From: Bin5 sp965204705
GTDB taxonomy: Bacteria > Chloroflexota > Anaerolineae > Caldilineales > Caldilineaceae
DNA: 64,000 nucleotides
Assembly (NCBI GenBank): GCA_965204705.1
Contig: OZ242006.1
Span: 4,526,001-4,590,000 of the forward strand
Reading direction: 5' to 3'
Shown piece by piece: positions 7,985 to 18,084 of the stretch (the first letter of the stretch is position 1; each line of letters starts with the position of its first letter). The translations under genes and the position numbers were made by a program. The notes beneath the pieces were generated by a model. That model ran no database searches. It had not been told where the DNA came from and saw only the letters and a list, made by a program, of their open reading frames with translations.

Positions 7985-9880
7985 TCACAGATGCTCCTTG
8001 ACCGTTTGAGCGGCTCTGCGGTTCATGCCCGGCACGGTCCGCAACTCATCGAGGGTGGCCTGGCGGATCTTGTCGAGGTCGCCGTTGAAGTATTGCAGAA
8101 GCGATCGCCGCCTTCTGGGGCCGATGCCGGGAAGAGAGTCAAGCACGGTTGTTGTCTGCCCCTTGCGACGCAGATTGCGATGGTAGGTTACGGCGAAACG
8201 GTGGGCCTCGTCGCGAATTCGCTGGACCATATAGAAAGCGCGGCTGCCGCGGCGCAGATGGACCGGATTGCGGCGCTGGGGGAGAAAGATCTCCTCTTCT
8301 CGTTTTGCCAGGGAGATGACCGGCACTCTGTCGGAGAGACCGAACTCATCCAGAACTTCGCTGGCAACGCCGAGCTGGCCCTTGCCGCCGTCTATGATGA
8401 CGAGGTCGGGCAGCAGTTTCCAGTGGTTGGCGCCGGACGGTCTGCGGCCGGGCCGGTCGGGGTCTTCTTCGACGACGCGGCGGAAGCGGCGGCGCAGGAC
8501 TTCGCGCATACTGGCGTAGTCGTCGGGTTCGCCGAGGGCGCCTTTCCCGCGAATTTTGAAGCGTTTGTAAGCGGACTTCAGGGGTGCGCCGCGGGCGAAC
8601 ACGACCATGGAGCCGACTGTATTGGTTCCCTGCAAGGTGCTGATATCGTAGCATTCGACACGGGTCGGGGGCACTTGCAGGCCCAGGGCCTGCTGGAGTT
8701 CGGCAAGCGCTTCGGTCTGGCGATTGGTGTCCTCGGCCCACTGGGCCTTCTGGACGCGCAGATGCTCCTCGGCATTGTTCTTGGCGAACTCCATGAGTTT
8801 GCGTTTCCGGCCCCTCTGCGGCATGCGGATTTCGACCTTGGTTCCGCGCATTTTGCTCAGCCATGCTGCCAGAAGGTCTTTTGTACGGGGAACAAACTGG
8901 ATGAGCAGGCGGGGGGGAACATGGGCGGCGTCGGCGTAGAAGCGCTGGATGAAGATGCCGATCAGATCGCCCAGGTTTTCGGCGCTTGTCTCGGAGACCT
9001 CAACTCCTTGCAGGGCGAAGTTCTCTCTTCCAATCAGTCTGCCGCGGCGCACCATCAGGATTTGGACGACGGTGTCGTTTGACTTGGCGTCCTGGGCGAT
9101 GGCGACGACGTCTTCGTCATCGTTCTGCACGCCGACAACCTTCTGCTGGTGGACGATGCGCTGGGCGGCCTTGATGCGGTCGCGGTAGACGGCGGCGAGC
9201 TCGAAGTTGAAGCGGCCGGCGGCGTTGTGCATGCGGGTTTCCAACTCGTTGATCACTTCTTCGGTGTCGCCTTCGAGGAAGTTGACGAGCTGTCGGATGC
9301 CTTCGCGATAGTCGGAGCGGCTCTGGACACCGATGCAGGGGCCGCCGCACAGTTTGAGATGGTAGTAGAGGCAGGGGCTTTCGTCGTTGCCGCTGATTGA
9401 GCGATCACAGTCGAGATAGGGGAAGACTTTGCGGACCGATTCCAGGGTGCGTGAGACGGCCCAACTGCTGGTAAAGGGGCCGAAATAACGGGCGCCATCG
9501 CTTGTAATCTGGCGTACGCGCTCCACTTTGGGGAAGTCATTCTGCCAGTTGACTTTGATGTATGGATACCCCTTGTCATCCTTGAGCATGACATTGTAGT
9601 GGGGCTGGTGGCGCTTGATCAGGTCGTTTTCGAGGATCAGCGCTTCCATCTCCGTTCCCGTGACCCACCAGGTGATGTCCTGTACCTTGGCGACCATTTC
9701 GTCGATGCGGGGCGAGTGTTTGGCTGACCGTTGGAAGTAGCTGCGCACGCGATGGCGCAGGACCAATGCTTTACCCACGTAGAGAGCGCTGGCGCGCTCG
9801 TCCCACATGAGATAGCAGCCGGGTTTGCCGGGTAGTTCTTCGAGTTTTCGCCGAACCTGTTGCGGAAGTCGCGCTTTCAT
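7985..9880 (-). CDS. uvrC: Excinuclease ABC subunit C
   Basis: UvrC makes the dual incisions of nucleotide excision repair with UvrB. The 631-residue product has the N-terminal GIY-YIG nuclease domain (GCYLM and YVGKA), a UVR motif near residues 205-235 that binds UvrB, the RNase H-like 5' nuclease domain (ECYDIS and IIDGGKGQLG), and C-terminal helix-hairpin-helix motifs (PGIGPRRRRSLL). The start is set at 9880 (MKARLPQQVRRKL). The open frame continues upstream to 10075, but that extension is translated MITE-like repeat and has no family counterpart. Confidence 0.95.
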   Translation of the reverse strand: MKARLPQQVRRKLEELPGKPGCYLMWDERASALYVGKALVLRHRVRSYFQRSAKHSPRIDEMVAKVQDITWWVTGTEMEALILENDLIKRHQPHYNVMLKDDKGYPYIKVNWQNDFPKVERVRQITSDGARYFGPFTSSWAVSRTLESVRKVFPYLDCDRSISGNDESPCLYYHLKLCGGPCIGVQSRSDYREGIRQLVNFLEGDTEEVINELETRMHNAAGRFNFELAAVYRDRIKAAQRIVHQQKVVGVQNDDEDVVAIAQDAKSNDTVVQILMVRRGRLIGRENFALQGVEVSETSAENLGDLIGIFIQRFYADAAHVPPRLLIQFVPRTKDLLAAWLSKMRGTKVEIRMPQRGRKRKLMEFAKNNAEEHLRVQKAQWAEDTNRQTEALAELQQALGLQVPPTRVECYDISTLQGTNTVGSMVVFARGAPLKSAYKRFKIRGKGALGEPDDYASMREVLRRRFRRVVEEDPDRPGRRPSGANHWKLLPDLVIIDGGKGQLGVASEVLDEFGLSDRVPVISLAKREEEIFLPQRRNPVHLRRGSRAFYMVQRIRDEAHRFAVTYHRNLRRKGQTTTVLDSLPGIGPRRRRSLLQYFNGDLDKIRQATLDELRTVPGMNRRAAQTVKEHL

Positions 9881-9932
9881 GAATTCGATTGTATCACGTC
9901 TCTTTTGGCGGTTCAATCGAAAGGCTTTTTGT

Positions 9933-10137
9933 GGGTGCAGTCCGATTTTGGGGTGAGAGTGGGCAGGCACAAGGCCTGCCCCTACCGTGGTCACGGCGGA
10001 CGGCTTGGCGGGACGACGTGGGTGGGCGACCGGCGGAATAGACAGTACGCTGGCGACGCGGCGCCAACGTGGCATGGTGTAGGGGGGGCGTTGCGGGGGG
10101 AATCCCCCCGCACAAGGGAGGGCCGAAGGAAGGACTG
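9933..10137. mobile_element. MITE-like element, copy 2 (right end lost)
   Basis: The left terminal repeat GGGTGCAGTCC...TTTTGGGGTGAGA begins at 9933 and the interior matches copies 1 and 3 closely up to GGGAGGGCCGAAGG. No right terminal repeat follows. The sequence runs into the GGTCAGT satellite, which also appears in short form inside copies 3 and 4. The left end is 52 bp from the uvrC start codon. Confidence 0.7.
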
Positions 10138-10305
10138 CAGTGGTCAGTGGTCGGTGGTCAGTGGTCAGTGGTCAGTGGTCGGTGGTCGGTGGTCGGTGGT
10201 CAGTGGTCAGTGGTCGGTGGTCGGTGGTCAGTGGTCAGTGATCGGTGATCGGTGATCGGTGATCGGTGGTCAGGGGTCAGGGGTCAGGGGTCAGTGGTCA
10301 GCTAC
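10138..10305. repeat. GTGGTCAGTGGTCGGTG satellite
   Basis: About 165 bp consist almost only of 7-bp GGTCAGT, GGTCGGT and GATCGGT units. The seed of this tract (CTGCAGTGGTCAGTG) is present in the MITE-like copies at 38550 and 57632 and at the right edge of the window. This suggests the satellite grew inside an element copy. It has no coding capacity. Confidence 0.85.
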
Positions 10306-10666
10306 TGCGGCAGCTGATTGGGGTTGGTGGGGAAGAGGAGAGAGAGCCGTCTTGGGTCGCTTCTATCAGTGTCGCGAATCAGTTGTGGCTGGAACGTTGC
10401 CGGTTTTTTGGCCGGCGGAGTAGGGCGGTACGAATCGACGCAGTTATTTGGGAGGCGCCCGCTTTTTGCGGGCGCCGTCCAGACGGGGGTAGTCCAAGGG
10501 AGACGGCAGGGGGGGCCATTGGGGATCTGCACAGGGTGCGTGGGCAAGGGCACCCACAATGGGGCGCCCCTACGGGGGTTGGCTGGGGGGCTTGATGTCT
10601 TTTGGCGGGGATCTTTGGCGGCGGAAGGCGGTCAAGAAACGTATTTTCAATTGGAGGTATTCAGAT
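10306..10666. other. Intergenic region with hairpins and one hairpin unit
   Basis: No gene is supported here. It contains a perfect hairpin (GGCGCCCGC, T5 loop, GCGGGCGCC, 10454-10476), a second GC-rich hairpin around 10400, and one copy of the 37-bp array unit near 10546-10575. It separates the uvrC repeat zone from the tRNA-tuf promoter. Confidence 0.5.
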
Positions 10667-10694
10667 TTGACCAGCAGTTGTAGTGTGCTATAAT
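10667..10694 (+). promoter_or_regulatory. Sigma-70-type promoter of the tRNA-tuf unit
   Basis: TTGACC (10667-10672), a 16-bp spacer and a perfect TATAAT (10689-10694) lie 24 bp upstream of the first tRNA. This is the best consensus promoter seen in the window, as expected for stable RNA and EF-Tu. Confidence 0.85.
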
Positions 10695-10718
10695 CACTCA
10701 GGTGTCGTCTGAGCACGC

Positions 10719-10793
<75 letters not shown>

Positions 10794-10888
10794 TCGGTTT
10801 AGGCGTAATGACCGTGGCCGATTCGGAAATTATGAGCGTTGGCGGCGGGTTGGCAGACGAGGCACATTAATAGAAGCGCTATAAGAAT

Positions 10889-10972
<84 letters not shown>

Positions 10973-11007
10973 TTCAGAGGTAGTGCGATTTTGAGGTCGT
11001 ATGATCT

Positions 11008-11089
<82 letters not shown>

Positions 11090-11179
11090 AACGAGGTTGG
11101 CGCGCTGACGAGAGGCGTGCCTGAACCTTCAGGTTAATCGCGTTATTGACAATTGAGTGCAGGAGCCGCAGGATCATTG

Positions 11180-11208
11180 CCGCCCACCTAATTCCTGGTG
11201 GGCGGTTT
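11180..11208 (+). terminator. Hairpin with short T-tract between tRNA-Thr and tuf
   Basis: CCGCCCACC (11180-11188) pairs perfectly with GGTGGGCGG (11197-11205) and is followed by TTT. It may terminate a fraction of tRNA transcripts or set the tRNA/tuf mRNA ratio. The T-tract is too short for an efficient stop. Confidence 0.5.
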
Positions 11209-11315
11209 GCAGCAGTTACTGATGGTTACGTTCTTTTCGCGCTTCGAAGTTTTGGCTCAGATTGGAGCGAGGCAGCGGATCAGACCATTAAACATAAGCA
11301 GGAGGCAGCAACCAA

Positions 11316-12515
<1,200 letters not shown>

Positions 12516-12527
12516 AAAGAAGTGGTT

Positions 12528-12559
12528 TGTGGCGAGTGAGCTCACTCGCCACAGTTTTT
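12528..12559 (+). terminator. Perfect intrinsic terminator after tuf
   Basis: TGTGGCGAGTGA (12528-12539) and TCACTCGCCACA (12542-12553) form a 12-bp perfect stem, followed by GTTTTTG. rpsJ starts only 31 bp later, with no room for a full promoter in between. The hairpin may therefore act as a partial terminator that lowers S10-operon expression relative to tuf. Confidence 0.85.
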
Positions 12560-12590
12560 GTTCCTGGGCCACGACAAGAGAGAAGAGTAC

Positions 12591-12899
12591 ATGGCAAAGC
12601 AAAAGATCCGTATCAAGCTCAAGGCATACGATCACCGCGTCCTGGATGCGTCGGCACAGCAGATCGTCACTGCTGCTGAGCAGACGGGCGCCCAGGTGGT
12701 AGGGCCTGTGCCTCTGCCTACGAGGATTGAGAAGTTCACGGTGATGCGATCGCCATTCATCGACAAGGACAGCCGTGAGCAGTTTGAGATTCGCACTCAC
12801 AAGCGCTTGATCGATGTGGTTGATCCGGGCAACAAGACGATTGAGAATCTCACCCGTCTGAATTTGCCGGCCGGTGTCGATATCGAGATTAAGCTATAG
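12591..12899 (+). CDS. rpsJ: 30S ribosomal protein S10
   Basis: At 102 residues with the N-terminus MAKQKIRIKLKAYDHRVLD, it matches S10, which sits in the 30S head and, with NusB, takes part in antitermination. The start is set at 12591. An in-frame upstream codon at 12558 lies inside the tuf terminator and would add 11 atypical residues. It is the first gene of the S10 operon. Confidence 0.96.
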   Translation: MAKQKIRIKLKAYDHRVLDASAQQIVTAAEQTGAQVVGPVPLPTRIEKFTVMRSPFIDKDSREQFEIRTHKRLIDVVDPGNKTIENLTRLNLPAGVDIEIKL

Positions 12900-13035
12900 G
12901 GCCCAGGTTGCGGCCGCGGGCGGGGAGAATCGTGCGGTTTGGTTCTGCGTCGTGCGGTCAGGGATGGGCCTGGGTTGGGCAATGTGACGGTCGGTCGGAA
13001 ATTCGTTGATCGCCCTGTCAGTGCTGGAGGAGCAA

Positions 13036-13665
13036 GTGAAAGGGATATTGGGCCGCAAGGTAGGGATGACCCAGCTGTTTGATGACAGCGGCGCGGTCGT
13101 GCCGGTCACAGTAATCGAAGCCGGTCCCTGTTATGTCACGCAGGTGAAGGCGGAAGATACGGACGGTTACAACGCAGTTCAGGTTGGTTTTGAAGAGGTG
13201 GCGGAGCGCAAGTTGACCAAGGGCCAGCTCGGTCATCTGCAGAAGGCGAATGTGCCGAAGCTGCGATTTGTGCGCGAGTTGCGATTGCCGGGCGCGGCGG
13301 AGCATGCGCTGGGCGATGTGATCAAGGCGGATGTATTTGCCGAGGGCGAGATGGTGGATGTCACCGGCACGTCGAAGGGGAAGGGCTTTGCCGGCGCGGT
13401 CAAGCGGCACGGATTCCGAGGGGGACCGAAGACGCATGGGCAGTCGGACCGACACCGGGCGCCGGGCTCACGGGGCGCGGGCACGACTCCTGGCCACACG
13501 TTTCCGGGCTCGAAGGGCCCAGGACAGATGGGCAACGAACGCGTTACTGTGCAGAATCTGAAGGTCGCTCTTGTTGATGCGGAGCGCAATCTCATCGCCG
13601 TTCAGGGTGCGGTACCGGGCCCAAACAAGGGGTTGGTAGTCGTACGTACGGCGGCAAAGGCGTAA
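13036..13665 (+). CDS. rplC: 50S ribosomal protein L3
   Basis: L3 is an early-assembly 23S rRNA-binding protein reaching toward the peptidyl-transferase centre. The 209-residue product begins at a GTG (13036) placed 5 bases after GGAGG (13026-13030) and reads VKGILGRKVGMTQLF. Conserved GTSKGKGFAG and the RHGFRGGPKTHG loop are present. An upstream in-frame start (13006) would add non-conserved residues. Confidence 0.95.
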   Translation: MKGILGRKVGMTQLFDDSGAVVPVTVIEAGPCYVTQVKAEDTDGYNAVQVGFEEVAERKLTKGQLGHLQKANVPKLRFVRELRLPGAAEHALGDVIKADVFAEGEMVDVTGTSKGKGFAGAVKRHGFRGGPKTHGQSDRHRAPGSRGAGTTPGHTFPGSKGPGQMGNERVTVQNLKVALVDAERNLIAVQGAVPGPNKGLVVVRTAAKA

Positions 13666-13725
13666 GACGGGGGCCACCGGTTCATTCATTTGGGAGCCGG
13701 CAGCAACTGGTACGGAGGCGAAACG

Positions 13726-14349
13726 GTGGAAGTACCAATTCGAAATATGGCCGGAGAAGAGATCGGTCAGATGGAGCTGGAGGATACGGTATTTGCCGCT
13801 CCGATCAATCGGGGGCTGATGCACCAGGCCCTGGTGAGGCAGCTGGCGAACGCGCGCGCGGGGACGCACAAGACGAAGTCGCGCAGCGAGGTTCGCGGGG
13901 GCGGCCGCAAGCCGTGGCGTCAGAAGGGCACCGGCCGGGCACGGCACGGCTCGATCCGTTCTCCGATTTGGGTCGGCGGCGGGACGGCGTTTGGCCCCAC
14001 GCCGCGCAAGTATACTCAGAAGATGCCCAAGAAGATGCGCAGGGCCGCATTGCGGAGTGCGCTGAGCGTCAAGGCAGGCGCGGACCAGATTGTGGTGCTG
14101 GAGGCGTTGACGATGGATGCGCCGAAGACAAAGGCGTTCATGCAGACGCTGGCCGACCTGGAGCTGGACGGCAGCAGCGTACTGGTCATTTTGCCGGAGC
14201 GGGATCTGGCTGTTGAGAAGTCGATCAGCAACTTGCCGGAGGCGAAGTCGTTGCTCAGCAGCAATCTGAACATTCAGGATCTGCTCAGCCATGACAGGCT
14301 ACTTATGCCGCAGGCCTCGGTCGATTTAATTCACGACTGGCTTGCCTGA
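13726..14349 (+). CDS. rplD: 50S ribosomal protein L4
   Basis: L4 lines the peptide exit tunnel. The 207-residue product has the conserved tunnel-loop segment GGGRKPWRQKGTGRARHG. The GTG at 13726 is chosen because GGAGG lies 7 bases upstream (13714-13718) and family members start close to VEVPIRNMAGEE. In E. coli L4 autoregulates the S10 operon; no such leader was identified here. Confidence 0.95.
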   Translation: MEVPIRNMAGEEIGQMELEDTVFAAPINRGLMHQALVRQLANARAGTHKTKSRSEVRGGGRKPWRQKGTGRARHGSIRSPIWVGGGTAFGPTPRKYTQKMPKKMRRAALRSALSVKAGADQIVVLEALTMDAPKTKAFMQTLADLELDGSSVLVILPERDLAVEKSISNLPEAKSLLSSNLNIQDLLSHDRLLMPQASVDLIHDWLA

Positions 14350-14428
14350 CTGCTGCGATTTTCGGGAATCAGGGATAGTTGGCAGCGGTTGAGTAGAAGG
14401 GGTCAGCGTCCGATACGAGGAGAACCAG

Positions 14429-14719
14429 ATGCACGTCTATGAAGTGATAAAGCGCCCTGTAATTACGGAAAAGTCGTACGATGCGGCCGATTTCAACAAT
14501 CAGTACACTTTTGAGGTCGATACCCGGGCCAATAAGCATCAGATTCGAGATGCAGTGGAGACCGCATTCAGGGTGAATGTGGAAGAGGTGCGGGTCATGA
14601 TGATGCCGGCCAAGACGGGGATGCGCGGGCGGCGCAAAGTGGTGCGGAAGTCGCCCTGGAAAAAGGCTATTGTTACATTGAGTGAAGGTGACAGCATCCA
14701 GTTCTTTGAAGGTGTGTAA
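14429..14719 (+). CDS. rplW: 50S ribosomal protein L23
   Basis: The 96-residue protein starts MHVYEVIKRPVITEKS, the L23 signature. L23 lies at the tunnel exit and docks trigger factor and SRP. The middle loop GRRKVVRKSPWKKA is typical. AGGAGA precedes the start. Confidence 0.96.
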   Translation: MHVYEVIKRPVITEKSYDAADFNNQYTFEVDTRANKHQIRDAVETAFRVNVEEVRVMMMPAKTGMRGRRKVVRKSPWKKAIVTLSEGDSIQFFEGV

Positions 14720-14792
14720 CGGCCAGGAGCTGGCGGGAGAAGCTGGAGCGTATTCTGCCCATCTTTCTCTTCTCGAACGGAGATAGATTTCT

Positions 14793-15626
14793 ATGCCTGT
14801 AAAGATATATCGTCCCACGTCGCCAGGGCGAAGGGACATGAGCGTTTCGACATTTGAAACGATTACGCGCACGAAGCCCGAGCGCTCGTTGACCGTTGCT
14901 CTGAACAGGAAGGGCGGCCGGAACAGCCAGGGGCGGATCACTGTCCGTCACCGAGGCGGTGGGCACAAGCGGCGCTACCGCATTATTGACTTCAAGCGGG
15001 AAAGGTGGGGCGCGCCGGCGCGGGTCACGTCGATTGAGTACGACCCGAATCGCAGTGCACGTATCGCGTTGCTCAGCTATGAGGACGGCGAGAAGCGTTA
15101 CATTGTAGCGCCTTTGGGCGTTCAGGTTGGCGACGTCCTGGAGTCGGGGCCGAACGCCGACATTCGACCCGGCAATGCGCTGCCGATTCGCAACATTCCG
15201 CCGGGCACGCAGATTCATAACATTGAGTTGTATCCGGGGCGGGGGGCGCAGCTGGTGCGCAGCGCCGGGGTCTCGGCGCAGCTGGTGGCCAAAGAGGGGC
15301 CGCGGGCGCAGGTTCGTCTTCCCAGCGGCGAGGTCCGCTACATTGAGATGGACTGTTTGGCTACGGTTGGCCAGGTCTCGAATCCGGATCACAGCAATAT
15401 TTCGCTGGGCAAGGCAGGACGGCGCCGCTGGCTGGGCATCCGGCCGTCGGTGCGCGGTGTGGCGATGGACCCTGCCTCCCATCCTCACGGTGGTGGAGAG
15501 GGGCGGTCGCCGATTGGTATGCCCGGCCCGAAGACGCCCTGGGGGCAGCCGGCGCTGGGTAAGCGGACGCGGCGCAACAAGAGAACCGGGAAATATATTG
15601 TGCGGCGCGGTGGTAAGCGTCGATAG
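14793..15626 (+). CDS. rplB: 50S ribosomal protein L2
   Basis: L2 stabilises the peptidyl-transferase centre and the subunit interface. At 277 residues it has the normal length. It carries HRGGGHKRRYR and the C-terminal VAMDPASHPHGGGEGR region with the conserved histidine. The basic tail GKYIVRRGGKRR is intact. Confidence 0.97.
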   Translation: MPVKIYRPTSPGRRDMSVSTFETITRTKPERSLTVALNRKGGRNSQGRITVRHRGGGHKRRYRIIDFKRERWGAPARVTSIEYDPNRSARIALLSYEDGEKRYIVAPLGVQVGDVLESGPNADIRPGNALPIRNIPPGTQIHNIELYPGRGAQLVRSAGVSAQLVAKEGPRAQVRLPSGEVRYIEMDCLATVGQVSNPDHSNISLGKAGRRRWLGIRPSVRGVAMDPASHPHGGGEGRSPIGMPGPKTPWGQPALGKRTRRNKRTGKYIVRRGGKRR

Positions 15627-15656
15627 CAGTGCAGATGCAGATGTGGAGGAGAGTCG

Positions 15657-15938
15657 ATGGGACGTAGTCTGAAGAAGGGACCATATGTTGAGCCGCGGCT
15701 GCTGAAGAAGATCGAAGACATGAACCGTGCCGGTGAGCGGAAGGTGCTCAAGACATGGTCGCGGGCTTCGACGATCTTTCCGCAGTTTGTCGGGCACACC
15801 CTGGCGATTCACGATGGTCGCCGTCATGTACCGATCTACATCACGGAAAACATGGTAGGGCACAAGCTGGGTGAGTTTGCGCCGACACGTTTCTTTCGGG
15901 GACATATCAGGTCGGAAAGAAGCACGCGCAGTGTGTAG
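15657..15938 (+). CDS. rpsS: 30S ribosomal protein S19
   Basis: The 93-residue product starts MGRSLKKGPYVEPRLLKKI and contains VGHTLAIHDGRRHVP and GHKLGEFAPTR, which are diagnostic of S19. S19 forms a head complex with S13 near the A and P sites. GGAGAG precedes the ATG. Confidence 0.97.
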   Translation: MGRSLKKGPYVEPRLLKKIEDMNRAGERKVLKTWSRASTIFPQFVGHTLAIHDGRRHVPIYITENMVGHKLGEFAPTRFFRGHIRSERSTRSV

Positions 15939-16000
15939 GGATTCTGTCTTTAGTCGAGATTATATTCTTCCTCCATCCTGGAGATTGGGGAGCGCGTAAG

Positions 16001-16345
16001 ATGGAAGTTCGAGCAGTGACCAAGTATACAGGGATCAGCGCACAGAAGGCGCGCCTGATTGTGGATGAAATGCGGGGGCGGCAGGCAGAGGAGGCATTGA
16101 CGCTGCTGCAGTTCATGCCCCAGCAGGCGGCCAAGGCGGTTGCGAAGACGTTGAAGAGCGCGATCGCGAACGGAGTCGAGAATTTCGGTTTGGAGGCTGA
16201 TGAGCTTTACATCAGCCAGATTTATGCCGATCAGGCACCGAACCGGCGCTGGCGGCGTTTTGGCGCGCGCGGCCGATTCAAGCCGTGGATTCGACGTTCC
16301 TCGCACATTACGGTTGTGCTGGAAGAGCGTTTGGACGAGGCGTAG
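16001..16345 (+). CDS. rplV: 50S ribosomal protein L22
   Basis: The 114-residue L22 reaches into the exit tunnel through its beta-hairpin. The N-terminal KYTGISAQKARLIVDEMRG and C-terminal RRFGARGRFKPWIRRSSHIT are conserved. The hairpin loop is where macrolide-resistance changes occur in other species; no anomaly is seen here. Confidence 0.96.
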   Translation: MEVRAVTKYTGISAQKARLIVDEMRGRQAEEALTLLQFMPQQAAKAVAKTLKSAIANGVENFGLEADELYISQIYADQAPNRRWRRFGARGRFKPWIRRSSHITVVLEERLDEA

Positions 16346-16403
16346 CGGACAGACAGCGGCGGATGGTCGTTTATTGACCAGTTGCGCTGCATAAGGAGGC
16401 CCA

Positions 16404-17078
16404 ATGGGACGCAAAGTACATCCGACCGGTTTTCGCCTGGGCATCATCAAGGAACACAAGAGCCGATGGTTCGCCACGGGGCCTGAGTACGTGGGTCAGC
16501 TGGCCGAAGATCGAGAGATTCGGGCTATGATTCATCGTGATGCGCCGCGTGCAGGCATCAGCTTCATCGAGATCGAACGCCAGCCCAACCAGGTCCACGT
16601 GATCATCAACACCGCCAAGCCGGGGATTATCATTGGGCGCAAGGGCGCGAATGTAAATGTGTTGCGGGTGAACCTGCAGGAACTGACGAACAAGAAGGTC
16701 AAGATTGACGTACGCGAGATAGATAAGCCGGAGACGGATGCCCAGCTGGTTTCTGAGAATGTGGCTGAGCAGTTGGAGCGCCGCATCAGCTGGAAGCGGG
16801 CGATGAAGCAGGCAGCGGGACGTGCGATGCGGACCGGGGCCGAAGGCGTCATGATCCAGGTGGCGGGGCGTTTGGGCGGCAGCGAGATGGGGCGGGTCGA
16901 CACGATCCGCGACGGGCAGGTTCCGCGGCACACGTTACGTGCCGAGATCGACTATGGAACGGCTGAGGCGAACACGACGTACGGCGTGATAGGCGTGAAG
17001 ACGTGGGTCTATCACGGTGAAGTGCTACCGGGTGAAGAGTACCATGCCCGCTATGCGGAGATGGCGCTGAACGAGTAG
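16404..17078 (+). CDS. rpsC: 30S ribosomal protein S3
   Basis: The 224-residue S3 starts MGRKVHPTGFRLGI and has a KH RNA-binding domain with GIIIGRKGANVNVLR. The C-terminal half has GRLGGSEMGR. It forms part of the mRNA entry helicase with S4 and S5. AGGAGG precedes the ATG. Confidence 0.97.
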   Translation: MGRKVHPTGFRLGIIKEHKSRWFATGPEYVGQLAEDREIRAMIHRDAPRAGISFIEIERQPNQVHVIINTAKPGIIIGRKGANVNVLRVNLQELTNKKVKIDVREIDKPETDAQLVSENVAEQLERRISWKRAMKQAAGRAMRTGAEGVMIQVAGRLGGSEMGRVDTIRDGQVPRHTLRAEIDYGTAEANTTYGVIGVKTWVYHGEVLPGEEYHARYAEMALNE

Positions 17079-17136
17079 CGGCTTCTGCCCGGTATGGGTG
17101 TGGCCGGACAATTCGAAGCGGGATGGAGAGTAGACA

Positions 17137-17550
17137 ATGTTGATGCCAAAGCGAGTAAAGTTTCGCAAGATGCACCGCGGTCGGATGCGGGGAACGGCGA
17201 CGCGCGGCAACCGGATTGATTTTGGCACGTACGGGCTGCAGGCGACTGAGCCGTCCTGGGTCACGAGCCGGCAGATAGAGGCGGCCCGCCGGGCGATTGT
17301 CCGTTATGTGCGGCGCGGCGGCAAGTTGTGGATTCGCATTTTTCCGGATAAGCCGGTTACGGAGCGAGCGGCAGAGACCCGAATGGGTTCGGGCAAAGGG
17401 AATGTCGATCACTGGGTGGCGGTGGTGAAGCCTGGACGAATGGTTTTTGAGATTGCCGGCATTGACGAGACGCAGGCGCGTGAAGCATTCCGGCTGGCGG
17501 CGCATAAGTTGCCGATGGGAACGCAGTTCGTCGCCCGAGAGGATCTTTAA
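17137..17550 (+). CDS. rplP: 50S ribosomal protein L16
   Basis: The 137-residue L16 has MLMPKRVKFRKMHRGRMRG at the start and RMGSGKGNVDHW in the middle. It positions the A-site tRNA elbow in the large subunit. It sits in the standard place between rpsC and rpmC. Confidence 0.97.
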   Translation: MLMPKRVKFRKMHRGRMRGTATRGNRIDFGTYGLQATEPSWVTSRQIEAARRAIVRYVRRGGKLWIRIFPDKPVTERAAETRMGSGKGNVDHWVAVVKPGRMVFEIAGIDETQAREAFRLAAHKLPMGTQFVAREDL

Positions 17551-17574
17551 CGTGACGGCGAGGAGGGAAGCAAG

Positions 17575-17784
17575 ATGAAAGCACATGAACTACGCCCGCT
17601 CACGGAAAGTGAACTATACAGCCGGTTGGACGAGGGATACCAGGAACTGTTTAACCTGCGCTTCCAGAATGCGACTGGGCAGATGACGAATACGGCACGC
17701 AAGGGTCAAGTTCGCCGGGAGATTGCGCGGATAAAGACGATCCTGCGTGAGCGGGAGTTAATGGCCGAAGAGGACGAGGAGTAA
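17575..17784 (+). CDS. rpmC: 50S ribosomal protein L29
   Basis: The 69-residue two-helix protein starts MKAHELRPLTESEL and contains LFNLRFQNATGQ and RREIARIKTILRER, as in L29. It sits at the exit-tunnel rim. Its acidic tail EEDEE is slightly longer than in many homologues. Confidence 0.95.
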   Translation: MKAHELRPLTESELYSRLDEGYQELFNLRFQNATGQMTNTARKGQVRREIARIKTILRERELMAEEDEE

Positions 17785-17790
17785 AGGGAG

Positions 17791-18048
17791 ATGCGCGAGC
17801 GAAGACGCGAGTTGGTTGGCGTGGTCACCAGCAACAAGATGGACAAGACCGTGGTTGTGGAAGTGGCGCGAGCTGCGCGCCATGCCCTGTACGGCAAGGT
17901 TGTCAAGTCACATAAGAAGTACAAGGCGCACGATCCGGACAATGCCTGCCGACTTGGAGATACGGTCCAGATTCGTGAATGCCGGCCGATCAGCAAGCAC
18001 AAGAAGTTTTATGTCTCGAAGATTCTGGATCACGCGGCTGTTGTGTAG
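17791..18048 (+). CDS. rpsQ: 30S ribosomal protein S17
   Basis: The 85-residue OB-fold protein contains GVVTSNKMDKTVVV and HDPDNACRLGDTVQIRECRP, the S17 signature. It binds 16S rRNA helices early in assembly. It lies 6 bp after rpmC, so translation is probably coupled. Confidence 0.96.
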   Translation: MRERRRELVGVVTSNKMDKTVVVEVARAARHALYGKVVKSHKKYKAHDPDNACRLGDTVQIRECRPISKHKKFYVSKILDHAAVV

Positions 18049-18084
18049 TTCGAGGCGCGCCGGCAAGAGAAGAGGTATGGAGCC

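Noticed and set aside
9881..10075. Upstream extension of uvrC (65 residues)
   Set aside because: It is translated repeat sequence; the conserved UvrC N-terminus begins at 9880.
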